From contig JAPSGI010000008.1 of the NCBI GenBank assembly GCA_031177685.1, positions 124,001 through 188,000 on the forward strand: a stretch of 64,000 bases of DNA, written 5' to 3'. The position numbers and the translations under genes are program-made. Under the pieces are notes generated by a model, which worked only from the letters and a program-made list of their open reading frames with translations, made no database searches and was not told the DNA's origin. This DNA is from Solirubrobacteraceae bacterium (lineage in GTDB: Bacteria; Actinomycetota; Thermoleophilia; Solirubrobacterales; Solirubrobacteraceae). The stretch's first letter is position 1, and every line of letters begins with the position of its first letter. Positions 39,657 to 47,920 of the stretch are shown here, in pieces.

Positions 39657-40552
39657 ACGCTGGCTGCGAGGAGGCGTCTGAGGTCGGCGAGGACGGCTTC
39701 GGGCTCGTCGCGCAGCTGACGCCACGTCACGCGGATCACGCGCCACCCGGCGGCCTGGAGCGCCCGGTCGCGCGCGCGGTCGCGCTCGAAGGCGGCGCGG
39801 GTGGAGTGGTACGCGTGGCCGTCCAGCTCCACCGCGACCCTTGCGTGCGGCCAAGCGCAGTCGAGCTCGTAAGCGCGACCGCCGGCTCGCACGCGCATGT
39901 TGACGCGCGGCTTCGGCAGGCCGGCGGCGTCGAGGAGGGAAAGGAAACGCGCCTCCAGGTCGCTGCGAGTCACACGGTCGAGCCGCCCGGATTCCGCGAT
40001 CCGCCGCAGTGCGGCCGCGCCTTTTCGGCCCGGGTGGCGGTCGAGCAGAACGTCGAGTCCGGCCCCGCCCGTCAGGCGCCGGCGTTCCGCCTCCTCGGCC
40101 GCCCGCTCCAGGCGGTGCACCGGGAGCTCGCCGGCAAGGTCGAGCAGCGTGCGCGCGACGGTGGTCACCGGGATGCCGCGACACTCGGAGACTTCGTCCG
40201 GAGCCAGCCGCCCCAGGTGGGCGCGGATCGCGGGGTGCGCCACCTGGCGCGGCGCGATCACCTCCACGCGGCGCGGGGCGGTCTCGAGCAGTTCCCACAG
40301 CTCACCCGCGGACGCATGGCTGAGCACGGCGCCGTCGCCAGCCGCCAGGACCGCCGCCGCCCACCGCCCCTCCTGCGAGATCACCGCGTGCCCTACGGCG
40401 TACACACCGCGATGGATCCGGTGCAGACGACCCGCGGCGTGCCGGTGGTCGATCGCGTCGTCTCCCAGCCCGAGCGCCCTCAACTGCCGCCGCCCCACCA
40501 CGCCATGCTGCCGCGCCGCGAGGTCTGCCACCGCCCGGTCCACCGGCGCCAT
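39647..40552 (-). CDS. AbiEi-like N-terminal domain fused to DUF559 nuclease-like domain (paralogue)
   Basis: A 301-residue protein from the Met at 40552 (MAPVDRAVADLAARQHGVVG); a longer frame starts at 40600 but crosses the direct repeat and is less protein-like. N-terminal AbiEi-like winged helix with HRIHRGVYAVGHAVISQEG and VTTVARTLLDLAGEL, then DUF559: LEARFLSLLDAAGLPKPRVN, YELDCAWPHARVAVELDGHA (D...E-x-D nuclease core), LQAAGWRVIRVTWRQL. It shares HRIHRGVYAVGH and the overall order with the 27897 protein. It is bracketed by identical 16-bp repeats, suggesting past insertion or recombination. Function unproven. Confidence 0.83.
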   Translation of the reverse strand: MAPVDRAVADLAARQHGVVGRRQLRALGLGDDAIDHRHAAGRLHRIHRGVYAVGHAVISQEGRWAAAVLAAGDGAVLSHASAGELWELLETAPRRVEVIAPRQVAHPAIRAHLGRLAPDEVSECRGIPVTTVARTLLDLAGELPVHRLERAAEEAERRRLTGGAGLDVLLDRHPGRKGAAALRRIAESGRLDRVTRSDLEARFLSLLDAAGLPKPRVNMRVRAGGRAYELDCAWPHARVAVELDGHAYHSTRAAFERDRARDRALQAAGWRVIRVTWRQLRDEPEAVLADLRRLLAASVWS

Positions 40553-40571
40553 GTGGCCTTTCCCGCGTATT

Positions 40572-40587
40572 TCGCGGTCAACTCCAC
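40572..40587. repeat. 16-bp direct repeat, copy 2, upstream of the DUF559 start
   Basis: TCGCGGTCAACTCCAC, identical to the copy at 39641-39656, in the same orientation, 20 bp before the start codon of the DUF559 gene. Read on the minus strand it contains TTGACC, a possible -35 hexamer. Confidence 0.7.
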
Positions 40588-40624
40588 TCGGCTTGGGCAT
40601 GCCGCGGAGGTTGCCGCGGCGTTT

Positions 40625-40640
40625 GCGCCCTGTGGGGCGC
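40625..40640 (-). terminator. Short hairpin after the 40661 gene
   Basis: GCGCCC/GGGCGC with a TGTG loop, 20 bp beyond the stop of the minus-strand gene ending at 40661. Without a T run, it is a weak terminator candidate. Confidence 0.4.
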
Positions 40641-40660
40641 CAACTGTTACGAAAGTGCGG

Positions 40661-41116
40661 CTAGTTCTCGGAGCCGAGGCGGTCCCAGCAGTAGATCTCG
40701 AGGACCTCGACGGCCAGCTCGCGGGCGCGGGTGGCGCCGAGCCAGGGCAGGACCGTCTCGAGCGCCTCCTCCTCGGCGACGCCCGCCTCGAAGGCCTCCT
40801 CGCCGCGGAAGCCGGCCGCGATCTTCAGCGCCTCGCGGCGGTTCTCGCCCAGCGTCGGGAACGCGTTGAGGAGGAACTCCTTGTTGGCGATGGGCTGGCC
40901 CACCTCCAGCGAGGCGTGCCAGGCGGCGAGCAGGGACAGGTCGTGCTCGTCGAGGTCGCCGATCGCCTTGGCGTAGTGCGCCTCCAGCTCCTCCTCGGGG
41001 ATCTCGTCCACCCACGCGCGGACGAGCTCGCCCAGGACCTGGCGCCGCGCCTCGCGACCGACCGACTCGGCGATGACGCGAATGGCGTCCTTCGGTTCGA
41101 TGAAGCAGAGCGGCAT
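40661..41116 (-). CDS. Acidic helical protein of unknown function
   Basis: A 151-residue protein starting MPLCFIEPKDAIRVIAESVG; an upstream in-frame Met at 41170 adds a basic, shadow-like stretch and was not used. It is rich in Glu/Leu/Ala and largely helical (QVLGELVRAWVDEIPEEELE, LSLLAAWHASLEVGQPIANK), with two cysteines. No membrane segment or recognised motif. It is divergent from the helicase-nuclease operon with 116 bp between, so it may share regulatory DNA with it. No function assigned. Confidence 0.6.
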   Translation of the reverse strand: MPLCFIEPKDAIRVIAESVGREARRQVLGELVRAWVDEIPEEELEAHYAKAIGDLDEHDLSLLAAWHASLEVGQPIANKEFLLNAFPTLGENRREALKIAAGFRGEEAFEAGVAEEEALETVLPWLGATRARELAVEVLEIYCWDRLGSEN

Positions 41117-41232
41117 GGCGCGGAAGGTACGCCGAGGCGCGGACGGCACCGGGGGCCTGGGAAAGGCCATCTCCGCAACGTGCGGGGATCTCGCCTTGGG
41201 GTCGTCATGCCGCCGCGCGACGATAGGGGGCG

Positions 41233-44121
41233 ATGCCGCTCACGCTCGTCACCGGACCGGCCAACGCCGGCAAGGCCCGCGTCGTCCTGGACGGCGTTCG
41301 CGCGCGCGTGAACGAGGACCCGATCCTGGTCGTCCCGACCGGCGCGGACGCGGCCGCCTACCGGCTGGAGCTGGCGCGCTCGGGCGCGGTGTTCGGGCCG
41401 CAGGTCGTCACCTTCGAGGGCCTCGCGCGGACGGTCGCGCGCCGCACCGGCACCCCGTCCCGAGCGCTCGGCGGGCCGGCGCGCGACCGGATCCTCGCCG
41501 CCGCGGTGGCCGACGCGCGGCTGGACGCGCTGGCGGACGCGGCGCGTGCCCCCGGCTTCCTGGCCGCCGCCGGCGAGCTGGTGGCCGAGCTGCAGCGCGA
41601 GCTCGTGACGCCGCAGCGCTTCGCGCAGGCGCTGGACGCGTGGGGCGCGACGCCGCAGGGTGACCCCGCGCAGGCGCGCGAGATCGCCGCGCTGTACTCC
41701 GGCTACCGGCGGCGGCTCGACGCGCTCGGGCTGGTGGACCGGGAGCTGCGCGCCTGGCACGCGACCGAGGAGCTCGCGCGCGCGCCCGATCGCTGGGGCG
41801 GCACGCCCGTGTTCCTGTACGGCTTCGACGACCTCACTCGCCTGCAGCGCCACGCCGTCGAGACGCTGGCCGGCATCGCCGACGTGACCGTCGCGCTGAC
41901 GTGGGAGGACCGCGCGGCGCTGGCGGGACGCGCGCGGACCGTGGACGCCCTGGCGCCGCTGGCCGGCGAGCGCGTCGAGCTGCCCGCGGACGCCGACCAC
42001 TACGCCGACCACGCGCGTGAGGCCCTCCACCACCTGGAGCGCGGCCTGTTCGAGGACGACCTCGCCCGCGTGGACCCCGGCGAGGCGGTGCGGCTGCTGG
42101 AGTCCGGCGGCGAGCGCGCGGAGGCCGAGCTCGTGGCGTCCGAGGTGCTGGCGCTCGTGCGCAACGGCGTGCTGCCCGAGGAAATCGCGGTCGTCTTCCG
42201 CTCGCCGCGCGAGGCGGCGCCGTTAGTACGGCGGGTGTTCGCCGAGTACGGGATCCCGGTCGCCGTCGACGCGCCGCGGCCACTCGGGGACACGGCGCTG
42301 GGCCGCGGGATCGTCGCGCTCCTGCGCTGCGCGGCCGGCGACGCACGCGCGGACGACGTGCTGGCCTGGCTGCGCACGCCGGGCCTCCTGGAGCGCCACG
42401 AGCTGGCCGACGCACTGGAGGCGGACGTCCGCCGCGCCGGAGTGACGAGCGCCGAAGCGGCCCGCCGGCTGTGGGAGGAGAAGCGCTGGCGGCTGGACGC
42501 GATCGACCGGATGAGCGGCGCCGCGGATGTTGCGAAGCAAGCCCAGGTGGAGATGGAGTCCCTGTTCGCCGCCCCGCGGCGCCGCATGGCCGCGCGGCTC
42601 GACGGCGAGGAGGCGCTGGACGCCCGCGTTCTGGCCGCGGCGCGCGAGGCGCTGAAGGACCTGGCCGCGCTGGCCGCCGCCGACGCGGAGCTCGCGCCGT
42701 CGCCGGGCGAGCTGGCCGCCGCGCTGGCCGCGCTCGACGTGCGCGAGGACCCGGCCCCCGGCGCGGTGCGCCTCGCGGACCCGCTGGCCCTGCGCGCCCG
42801 GCGCGTGCGGGCGCTGATCCTGTGCGGTCTGCAGGAGGGCGCGTTCCCGCGACCCGGCCGCCCCGAGCCGTTCCTGCCGGACGGCCGGCGGCGCGAGCTG
42901 GCCGCCGCGTCGGGCCTCGCGCTGCGCCTGCGCGAGGACGCGCTGGACGACGAGCGCGCGCTGTTTTACGCGTGCGCGTCGCGGCCCGAGGAGCTGCTGG
43001 CGCTCTCCTACCGCTCCTCCGACGAGGAGGGACGCCCGGCAGTCCGGTCGTTCTTCGTCGACGACGTCCGCGACCTCTTCGGCGCGGCGCTGGACGAGGG
43101 GCGCCGCACGCGCCCGCTGGCGGATGTCACGTGGCCCGAGCGCCTGGCGCCCACGGCACGCGAACGCGCGCGGGCCGCCGCCGCGGCCGGCTCCGGAGCG
43201 CCGCCCGCCCCGATCGGGCCGCTGCGCGAGCCGGCGGTCCTGGAGCGGATGTCCGAGCGCGGAGTGTGGCCGGCGCGCGCGCTGGAGACGGCCGCGGGCT
43301 GCGCCGTGCGCTGGCTGGTCGAGCACTGGCTGCGCCCGGACACCTTCGAGCCGGACCCGGAGCCCATGGCGCGCGGGAGCGTGGCGCACGAGCTGCTGGA
43401 GCGCGTCTTCGCGCGCGTGCGCGAGGAGACGGGCTCACCGCGCCTGGACGCCAACACCCTCCCGGCCGCCCAGGCGATCGTGGCCGAGGAGATCGAGCGC
43501 GTCCGGCCGCAGCTGCGCCTCTCCCCCCACCCCGCCCGCCAGCGCAGCGCGATCCGCCGCCTGGAGGCCGACCTGCTGCGCTACCTGCGCAAGGCGGCGG
43601 CGGAGGCGACGGCGTTCGCGCCCGCGCACCTGGAGCTGGCCTTCGGACGCGCGGGCGAGGACGAGCACCCGCCGCTGGAGCTCGACGACGGCCTGCGCGT
43701 CGCGGGGCGCATCGACCGCATCGACACCGGGCCGGACGGGCAGGCCGCGGTCTACGACTACAAGGGCTCCGAGGGCTATGCCGTGAAGCGCTGGATCGAG
43801 GACGGGCGCCTGCAGGTCCCGCTCTACATGCTCGCCGCGCGCGACGTCCTCGGCCTGGACCCCGTCGCCGGGCTCTACCAGCCGATCGGCAAGGACCAGC
43901 AGGCGCGCGGCGCCGTGCTGGCGGGCACGCAGCTCGAGCCGCTGGCGGTCCGGACCGACCGCGTGGACCGCGCTCAGCTGGAGGAGACGCTCGACGCCGT
44001 CGCGCACCGCGCCCGGGAGGTCGCCGCGGCGGTCGCCGCCGGCGAGCTGGACCCGCGCCCCAAGACCTGCGGCTACCGCGGCGAGTGCCAGTACCCGGGC
44101 ATCTGCCGGTGCGAGGGATGA
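41233..44121 (+). CDS. AddB-like Fe-S nuclease subunit of a helicase-nuclease
   Basis: A 962-residue protein. The N-terminus has a degenerate Walker A, VTGPANAGKA (G8-A15), with Ala where Ser/Thr is needed. The UvrD-like body has IAVVFRSPREAAPLVRRVF and ALILCGLQEGAFPRPGRPEP. The C-terminus is a RecB-type nuclease: GSVAHELLERVF, GRIDRIDTGPDGQAAVYDYKG (D...D-x-K) enclosed by an Fe-S cysteine set, one in AAGCAVRWLVEH and CGYRGECQYPGICRC at the end. AddB subunits act with an AddA helicase in double-strand-break resection. The stop overlaps the partner's ATG (ATGA). A -10-like GATAGG lies just before the ATG. Confidence 0.87.
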   Translation: MPLTLVTGPANAGKARVVLDGVRARVNEDPILVVPTGADAAAYRLELARSGAVFGPQVVTFEGLARTVARRTGTPSRALGGPARDRILAAAVADARLDALADAARAPGFLAAAGELVAELQRELVTPQRFAQALDAWGATPQGDPAQAREIAALYSGYRRRLDALGLVDRELRAWHATEELARAPDRWGGTPVFLYGFDDLTRLQRHAVETLAGIADVTVALTWEDRAALAGRARTVDALAPLAGERVELPADADHYADHAREALHHLERGLFEDDLARVDPGEAVRLLESGGERAEAELVASEVLALVRNGVLPEEIAVVFRSPREAAPLVRRVFAEYGIPVAVDAPRPLGDTALGRGIVALLRCAAGDARADDVLAWLRTPGLLERHELADALEADVRRAGVTSAEAARRLWEEKRWRLDAIDRMSGAADVAKQAQVEMESLFAAPRRRMAARLDGEEALDARVLAAAREALKDLAALAAADAELAPSPGELAAALAALDVREDPAPGAVRLADPLALRARRVRALILCGLQEGAFPRPGRPEPFLPDGRRRELAAASGLALRLREDALDDERALFYACASRPEELLALSYRSSDEEGRPAVRSFFVDDVRDLFGAALDEGRRTRPLADVTWPERLAPTARERARAAAAAGSGAPPAPIGPLREPAVLERMSERGVWPARALETAAGCAVRWLVEHWLRPDTFEPDPEPMARGSVAHELLERVFARVREETGSPRLDANTLPAAQAIVAEEIERVRPQLRLSPHPARQRSAIRRLEADLLRYLRKAAAEATAFAPAHLELAFGRAGEDEHPPLELDDGLRVAGRIDRIDTGPDGQAAVYDYKGSEGYAVKRWIEDGRLQVPLYMLAARDVLGLDPVAGLYQPIGKDQQARGAVLAGTQLEPLAVRTDRVDRAQLEETLDAVAHRAREVAAAVAAGELDPRPKTCGYRGECQYPGICRCEG

Positions 44122-47100
44122 GCGGCGCGATGCTCCAGACGACGCTGTTCGACGACGCCGCCGGCGACGAGCGGATCCCGGGGCCCGGCGGACGGCTTTT
44201 CACCCCCGAGCAGTCGGACGCGATTCGCGCGCGGAGCGGGTCGCGCGTGCTCTCGGCCAACGCCGGCAGCGGCAAGACCGCCGTGGTGGTGGAGCGCTTC
44301 GCGCGCGCGGTCCTGGAGGACGCTGTCGACGCGCGGCGGATCCTCGCGATCACCTTCACCGAGAAGGCCGCCGGAGAGCTCAAGCAGCGCCTGCGCGAGC
44401 GCTTCGTGGAGCTGGGCGACCGCGCCGCCGCGCGCGCCGCCGAGGGCGCGTTCGTGTCCACGATCCACGGCTTCTGCGCGCGCCTGCTGCGCGCCCACCC
44501 GCTGGCGGCCGGTCTGGACCCGGCGTTCCGGGTGCTCGAGCCCGCCGAGACGGCCCGCCTGCGCGCCGACGCCTTCGAGGCCGCGTTCGCGGCGTTCCTG
44601 GACTCCGCCGCCGAGGGCGGGCCCGAGGCGCTCGAGCTGGCCGCCGCCTACCGGCCGGAGCGCCTGTTCGGCCTGGTGGACGACGCGCACAACCGCCTGC
44701 GCAGCCGCGGCGACAGCGAGCCGGAGCTGCCCGACCCCGGCGACCGGCCCGTTGCGCCGCAGCTGCGCGAGCGCCTGCGCCGCGCTCACGCCGCCGCGGC
44801 CGTGTGCCTGGACGGCGCGCGCGACGGCGCGAGCGTCGAGCGCGCCCGCGCGGCGCTCGCGGGCGCGGGGGAATGGTTGAGCCGCGAAGAGCTCCCCGCC
44901 CTCGCGCAGCTGACCGCCGCGGCGTTCAAGGCCGGCAACACGAACGTGCTCAAGGACGCGGAGTGCACGGAGTACCTGGAGGCGCTGGACGTCTACACGC
45001 GCGCGGTCGCCGACCACCTCGCCGCGCCGGCGTGCCGGCGGATCGGCGAGCTGCTGCGCCGCTACGCGCGCGAGTACGCGGCGCGCAAGCGCGCGCGCTC
45101 GGGCCTGGACTTCGAGGACCTGGAGCTGATGGCGCGCGACCTTCTGCAGTCGGATGCCGGCGTGCGCACCGCGTGGCGTGAGCGCTTCGCCCTGGTCATG
45201 GTCGACGAGTTCCAGGACTGCAACGGGCGCCAGCTGGCGATCCTCGAGCTGCTGGAGGACGGCAACCTGCTGACCGTCGGCGACGAGCTGCAGTCGATCT
45301 ACGGCTTCCGCCACGCCGACGTGGAGATCTTCCGCCGCCGCCGCGACCGCCTGGCGGCGCAGGGCGCGGCGGGCGAGCTGCGCGCCAGCTTCCGCGCGCG
45401 CCGACCGCTGCTGGATGCCATCAACGAGGCGTTCGCGCCGCTGTTCGGCGAGCGCTTCACCCCGCTGGTGCCGGGCCGCGACGACGCCGCGGAGAAGCCG
45501 CCGCCGCTCGTCGAGCTGCTGGTCACCGACCAGCGCGGGTGGGACGACGCGGACCTGGATCTCGGGGACACCCTTCCGCCCGCGGCGCGCTACCGCCACG
45601 CCGAGGCGCGCCTGCTGGCCCAGCGCGTGCGCGAGCTGGTGGACGCCGGCGACGCCGAGCCGGGGAACACCGCGGTGCTCGTGCGGGCGCTGACCGACCT
45701 GGGGGTCTACGAGCGCGCGCTGGAGGACCAGGGGCTGCGCACGTACGTGGCGGGCGGCCGCGGCTACTGGTCCGGCCAGCAGGTCGGGGACCTGCTCGCC
45801 TACCTGGGCGCGCTGGCCAACCCGCGCGACGAGACCCGTACGTTCACGCTGCTCGCCTCGCCGCTCGCCGGCCTGAGCAGCGACGGCCTCGCCGCCCTGG
45901 CCGCCGCGCGCCGCGAGCGGCGCAAGCACGCGTGGTGGGTGCTGGAGGAGGCCTTCTGCGGGGAGGCGGAGACGCCCATCCCCGGCATGCCGGCCGGCGA
46001 CGCCGTGCGGATGCGCGAGTTCTGTGCCTGGTTCGCCGCGGAGCGGCGCGGGATGGCGCGCCGCTCGCTGGAGGAGCTGCTGGAGCGGGCCGTGACCGCG
46101 CGCGACTACGACCTGCACGTCCTCGGCCTGCGCGGCGGCGCGCGGCGGATGGCCAACGTGCGCAAGCTGCTGCGCCTCGCGCGCGAGTACGAGGCGCACG
46201 AGGGGCGCGACGTGCGCGGGTTCCTGGACAGCGTCGAGCTGCGCCGCGAGGTCGACACCACCGAGGGCGACGCGCCGGTCGAGCCAGAGGACCTGGACGC
46301 GGTGCGCCTGCTCACGATCCACGGCGCGAAGGGGCTGGAGTTCGACACCGTCTGCGTCGCCGACATGGGCCGCCCGGGCCGCGGCGACCATCCCGACCTC
46401 CACGTGTCGCAGGACGGCCGCATCGGGCTGCGCCTGCTCACCCTGGAGGGCAGCGGCGGGGTGAAGTCCCTGCATTTCGAGGAGCTGCAGGCCGAGCGCG
46501 ACGCCGCCGACGCGGCCGAGGAGCACCGCATCTTCTACGTCGCGATGACGCGCGCGAGCGAGCGGCTGGTCGTCTCGGGGACCGTGCCCAACGCGGAGAG
46601 CTGGCCGGCGCCCGCGCTGACCGCTGCGCCGCTGGCGTGGGCGGCCCCCGCGCTCGCCCCGGGCGTTCGCGAGACCCTGACGCCGGCGCGAGCGGTGTGG
46701 GAATCGCCGACCGGAGTGACTTGCCGGCTCAACGCTCCCGACACCGTGGGCGAGGTGCTGACCGACCTCGCGCCGGCGCGCACGCCCGAGGGCGACACCC
46801 CGGCACGCCACGCGCCGCCCACCGCCGAGCTCGTCGAGCTGCCCCCGGCGCGCCCGCCGGCCGTGCGCACGCTGTCCTACTCCGGCCTGGAGGCCCTCGC
46901 GCGCTGCGGCTACCGTTTCTACGCCGAGCGCGTGCTGCGCCTGCCGCCGGTGCGCGAAGCGGCCCCCGCCCGCGCGGACGAGCCGGTGACCGGCATAGAC
47001 CCCCGTCTGCGGGGGTCGCTGGCGCACATCCTGCTGGAGCGCACGGAGCTGGCGCCGACCGCCGAGGAGGTCGAGCGGCTCGCGCGGGAGCTGGGCGAGG

Positions 47101-47660
47101 AGGTCGGAGGCGAGGACGCCGAAGAGATCGCCGCGCTGGCGGCCGCATTCGCCCAAACCGACCTGGGCAACCGCCTGACGGAGTGCGAAAAGGTCCGCCG
47201 CGAGGCGCCGTTCGCCTTCCCCCTCGCGGTGGACGGCGGCGAGGTCGTGATCAACGGCATCGTGGACGCGATCGGCCGCGCCGGGGACCGCGCGCTCGTC
47301 GTCGACTACAAGACCGACCGCCTCGATCCCGAGGAGGACCCGGCCGCGCGCGCCGAGCGCGACTACCGCATCCAGCGCATCGTCTACGCGCTCGCCGCGC
47401 TGCGCGACGGCGCCGCCGAGGTCGAGGTGGCGCACGCCTTCCTGGAGCGCCCCGAGGCCCCGGTGTCGGTCACCTTCGGGACCGCGGACGTCGCGAACCT
47501 GCAGGCCGAGCTGGCCGGCCTGGCTCGCGACGTCCTGGCCGAGCGCTTCGTGCCGGCGGCCGAGCCGCACCGCCGGCTGTGCGCCGAGTGCCCGGCGCGC
47601 CCGGCGCTGTGCTCGTGGGACGAGGCGATGACGCTGCGCGACCCGCCGCCCGCCGAATGA
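44118..47660 (+). CDS. AddA/AdnB-like UvrD helicase with C-terminal nuclease
   Basis: A 1180-residue SF1 helicase-nuclease. Motifs: Q-motif FTPEQSDAIRA, Walker A SANAGSGKTAVVVER, Ia ITFTEKAAGELKQRL, II VMVDEFQDCN, III VGDELQSIYGFRHAD, IV region NTAVLVRALTDLGVYE, V LTIHGAKGLEFDTV, VI IFYVAMTRASERLVV. The C-terminal nuclease has GSLAHILLERTEL, INGIVDAIGR and VVDYKTDRL. Four cysteines flank it (EALARCGYRF; CAECPARPALC), so it too may carry a cluster, as in AdnAB-type complexes. ATP-driven DNA unwinding with strand cleavage supports recombination repair. Coupled by ATGA to the AddB-like gene. Confidence 0.9.
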   Translation: MSGAMLQTTLFDDAAGDERIPGPGGRLFTPEQSDAIRARSGSRVLSANAGSGKTAVVVERFARAVLEDAVDARRILAITFTEKAAGELKQRLRERFVELGDRAAARAAEGAFVSTIHGFCARLLRAHPLAAGLDPAFRVLEPAETARLRADAFEAAFAAFLDSAAEGGPEALELAAAYRPERLFGLVDDAHNRLRSRGDSEPELPDPGDRPVAPQLRERLRRAHAAAAVCLDGARDGASVERARAALAGAGEWLSREELPALAQLTAAAFKAGNTNVLKDAECTEYLEALDVYTRAVADHLAAPACRRIGELLRRYAREYAARKRARSGLDFEDLELMARDLLQSDAGVRTAWRERFALVMVDEFQDCNGRQLAILELLEDGNLLTVGDELQSIYGFRHADVEIFRRRRDRLAAQGAAGELRASFRARRPLLDAINEAFAPLFGERFTPLVPGRDDAAEKPPPLVELLVTDQRGWDDADLDLGDTLPPAARYRHAEARLLAQRVRELVDAGDAEPGNTAVLVRALTDLGVYERALEDQGLRTYVAGGRGYWSGQQVGDLLAYLGALANPRDETRTFTLLASPLAGLSSDGLAALAAARRERRKHAWWVLEEAFCGEAETPIPGMPAGDAVRMREFCAWFAAERRGMARRSLEELLERAVTARDYDLHVLGLRGGARRMANVRKLLRLAREYEAHEGRDVRGFLDSVELRREVDTTEGDAPVEPEDLDAVRLLTIHGAKGLEFDTVCVADMGRPGRGDHPDLHVSQDGRIGLRLLTLEGSGGVKSLHFEELQAERDAADAAEEHRIFYVAMTRASERLVVSGTVPNAESWPAPALTAAPLAWAAPALAPGVRETLTPARAVWESPTGVTCRLNAPDTVGEVLTDLAPARTPEGDTPARHAPPTAELVELPPARPPAVRTLSYSGLEALARCGYRFYAERVLRLPPVREAAPARADEPVTGIDPRLRGSLAHILLERTELAPTAEEVERLARELGEEVGGEDAEEIAALAAAFAQTDLGNRLTECEKVRREAPFAFPLAVDGGEVVINGIVDAIGRAGDRALVVDYKTDRLDPEEDPAARAERDYRIQRIVYALAALRDGAAEVEVAHAFLERPEAPVSVTFGTADVANLQAELAGLARDVLAERFVPAAEPHRRLCAECPARPALCSWDEAMTLRDPPPAE

Positions 47661-47681
47661 GGAGGGCGGCGGTCGCCGAAC

Positions 47682-47849
47682 CTACGTACGGGCGCCCCAG
47701 CGGCTGCCCATGCCGAACCCTCCGCTCGGGATCCCCGCCAGCAGCACCAGGACGGCGCCCACGATGGCGACGATGGCCGAGCCCGTGATGGCCGCGAGGA
47801 TGACGTAGACCAGTGCGGCCAGCAGTACGGCGATGAGAATTCCAACCAT
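47682..47849 (-). CDS. Small two-helix membrane protein (55 aa)
   Basis: Translation of this strand gives 55 residues beginning MVGILIAVLLAALVYVILAA and continuing ITGSAIVAIVGAVLVLLAGI, i.e. two hydrophobic helices joined by a TGS turn, then a Gly/Arg C-terminus ending GART. A good Shine-Dalgarno (AAGGAG) lies 6 bp before the ATG. The pattern resembles small Gly-rich membrane proteins of stress-response loci, but I recognise no family. It lies between the helicase operon and the alpha-glucosidase gene, on the other strand. Confidence 0.65.
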   Translation of the reverse strand: MVGILIAVLLAALVYVILAAITGSAIVAIVGAVLVLLAGIPSGGFGMGSRWGART

Positions 47850-47920
47850 GCTGCGCTCCTTGCCTTTGGTTGTCCTCCTTTTCCCAGGCTTCGGGCACGG
47901 GTAAACGGGAGCGCGCGGCC

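Noticed and set aside
44073-47570. A 1165-residue minus-strand frame opposite the helicase gene
   Set aside because: No recognisable motif, while the plus strand has all SF1 helicase motifs; typical of GC-rich coding DNA.
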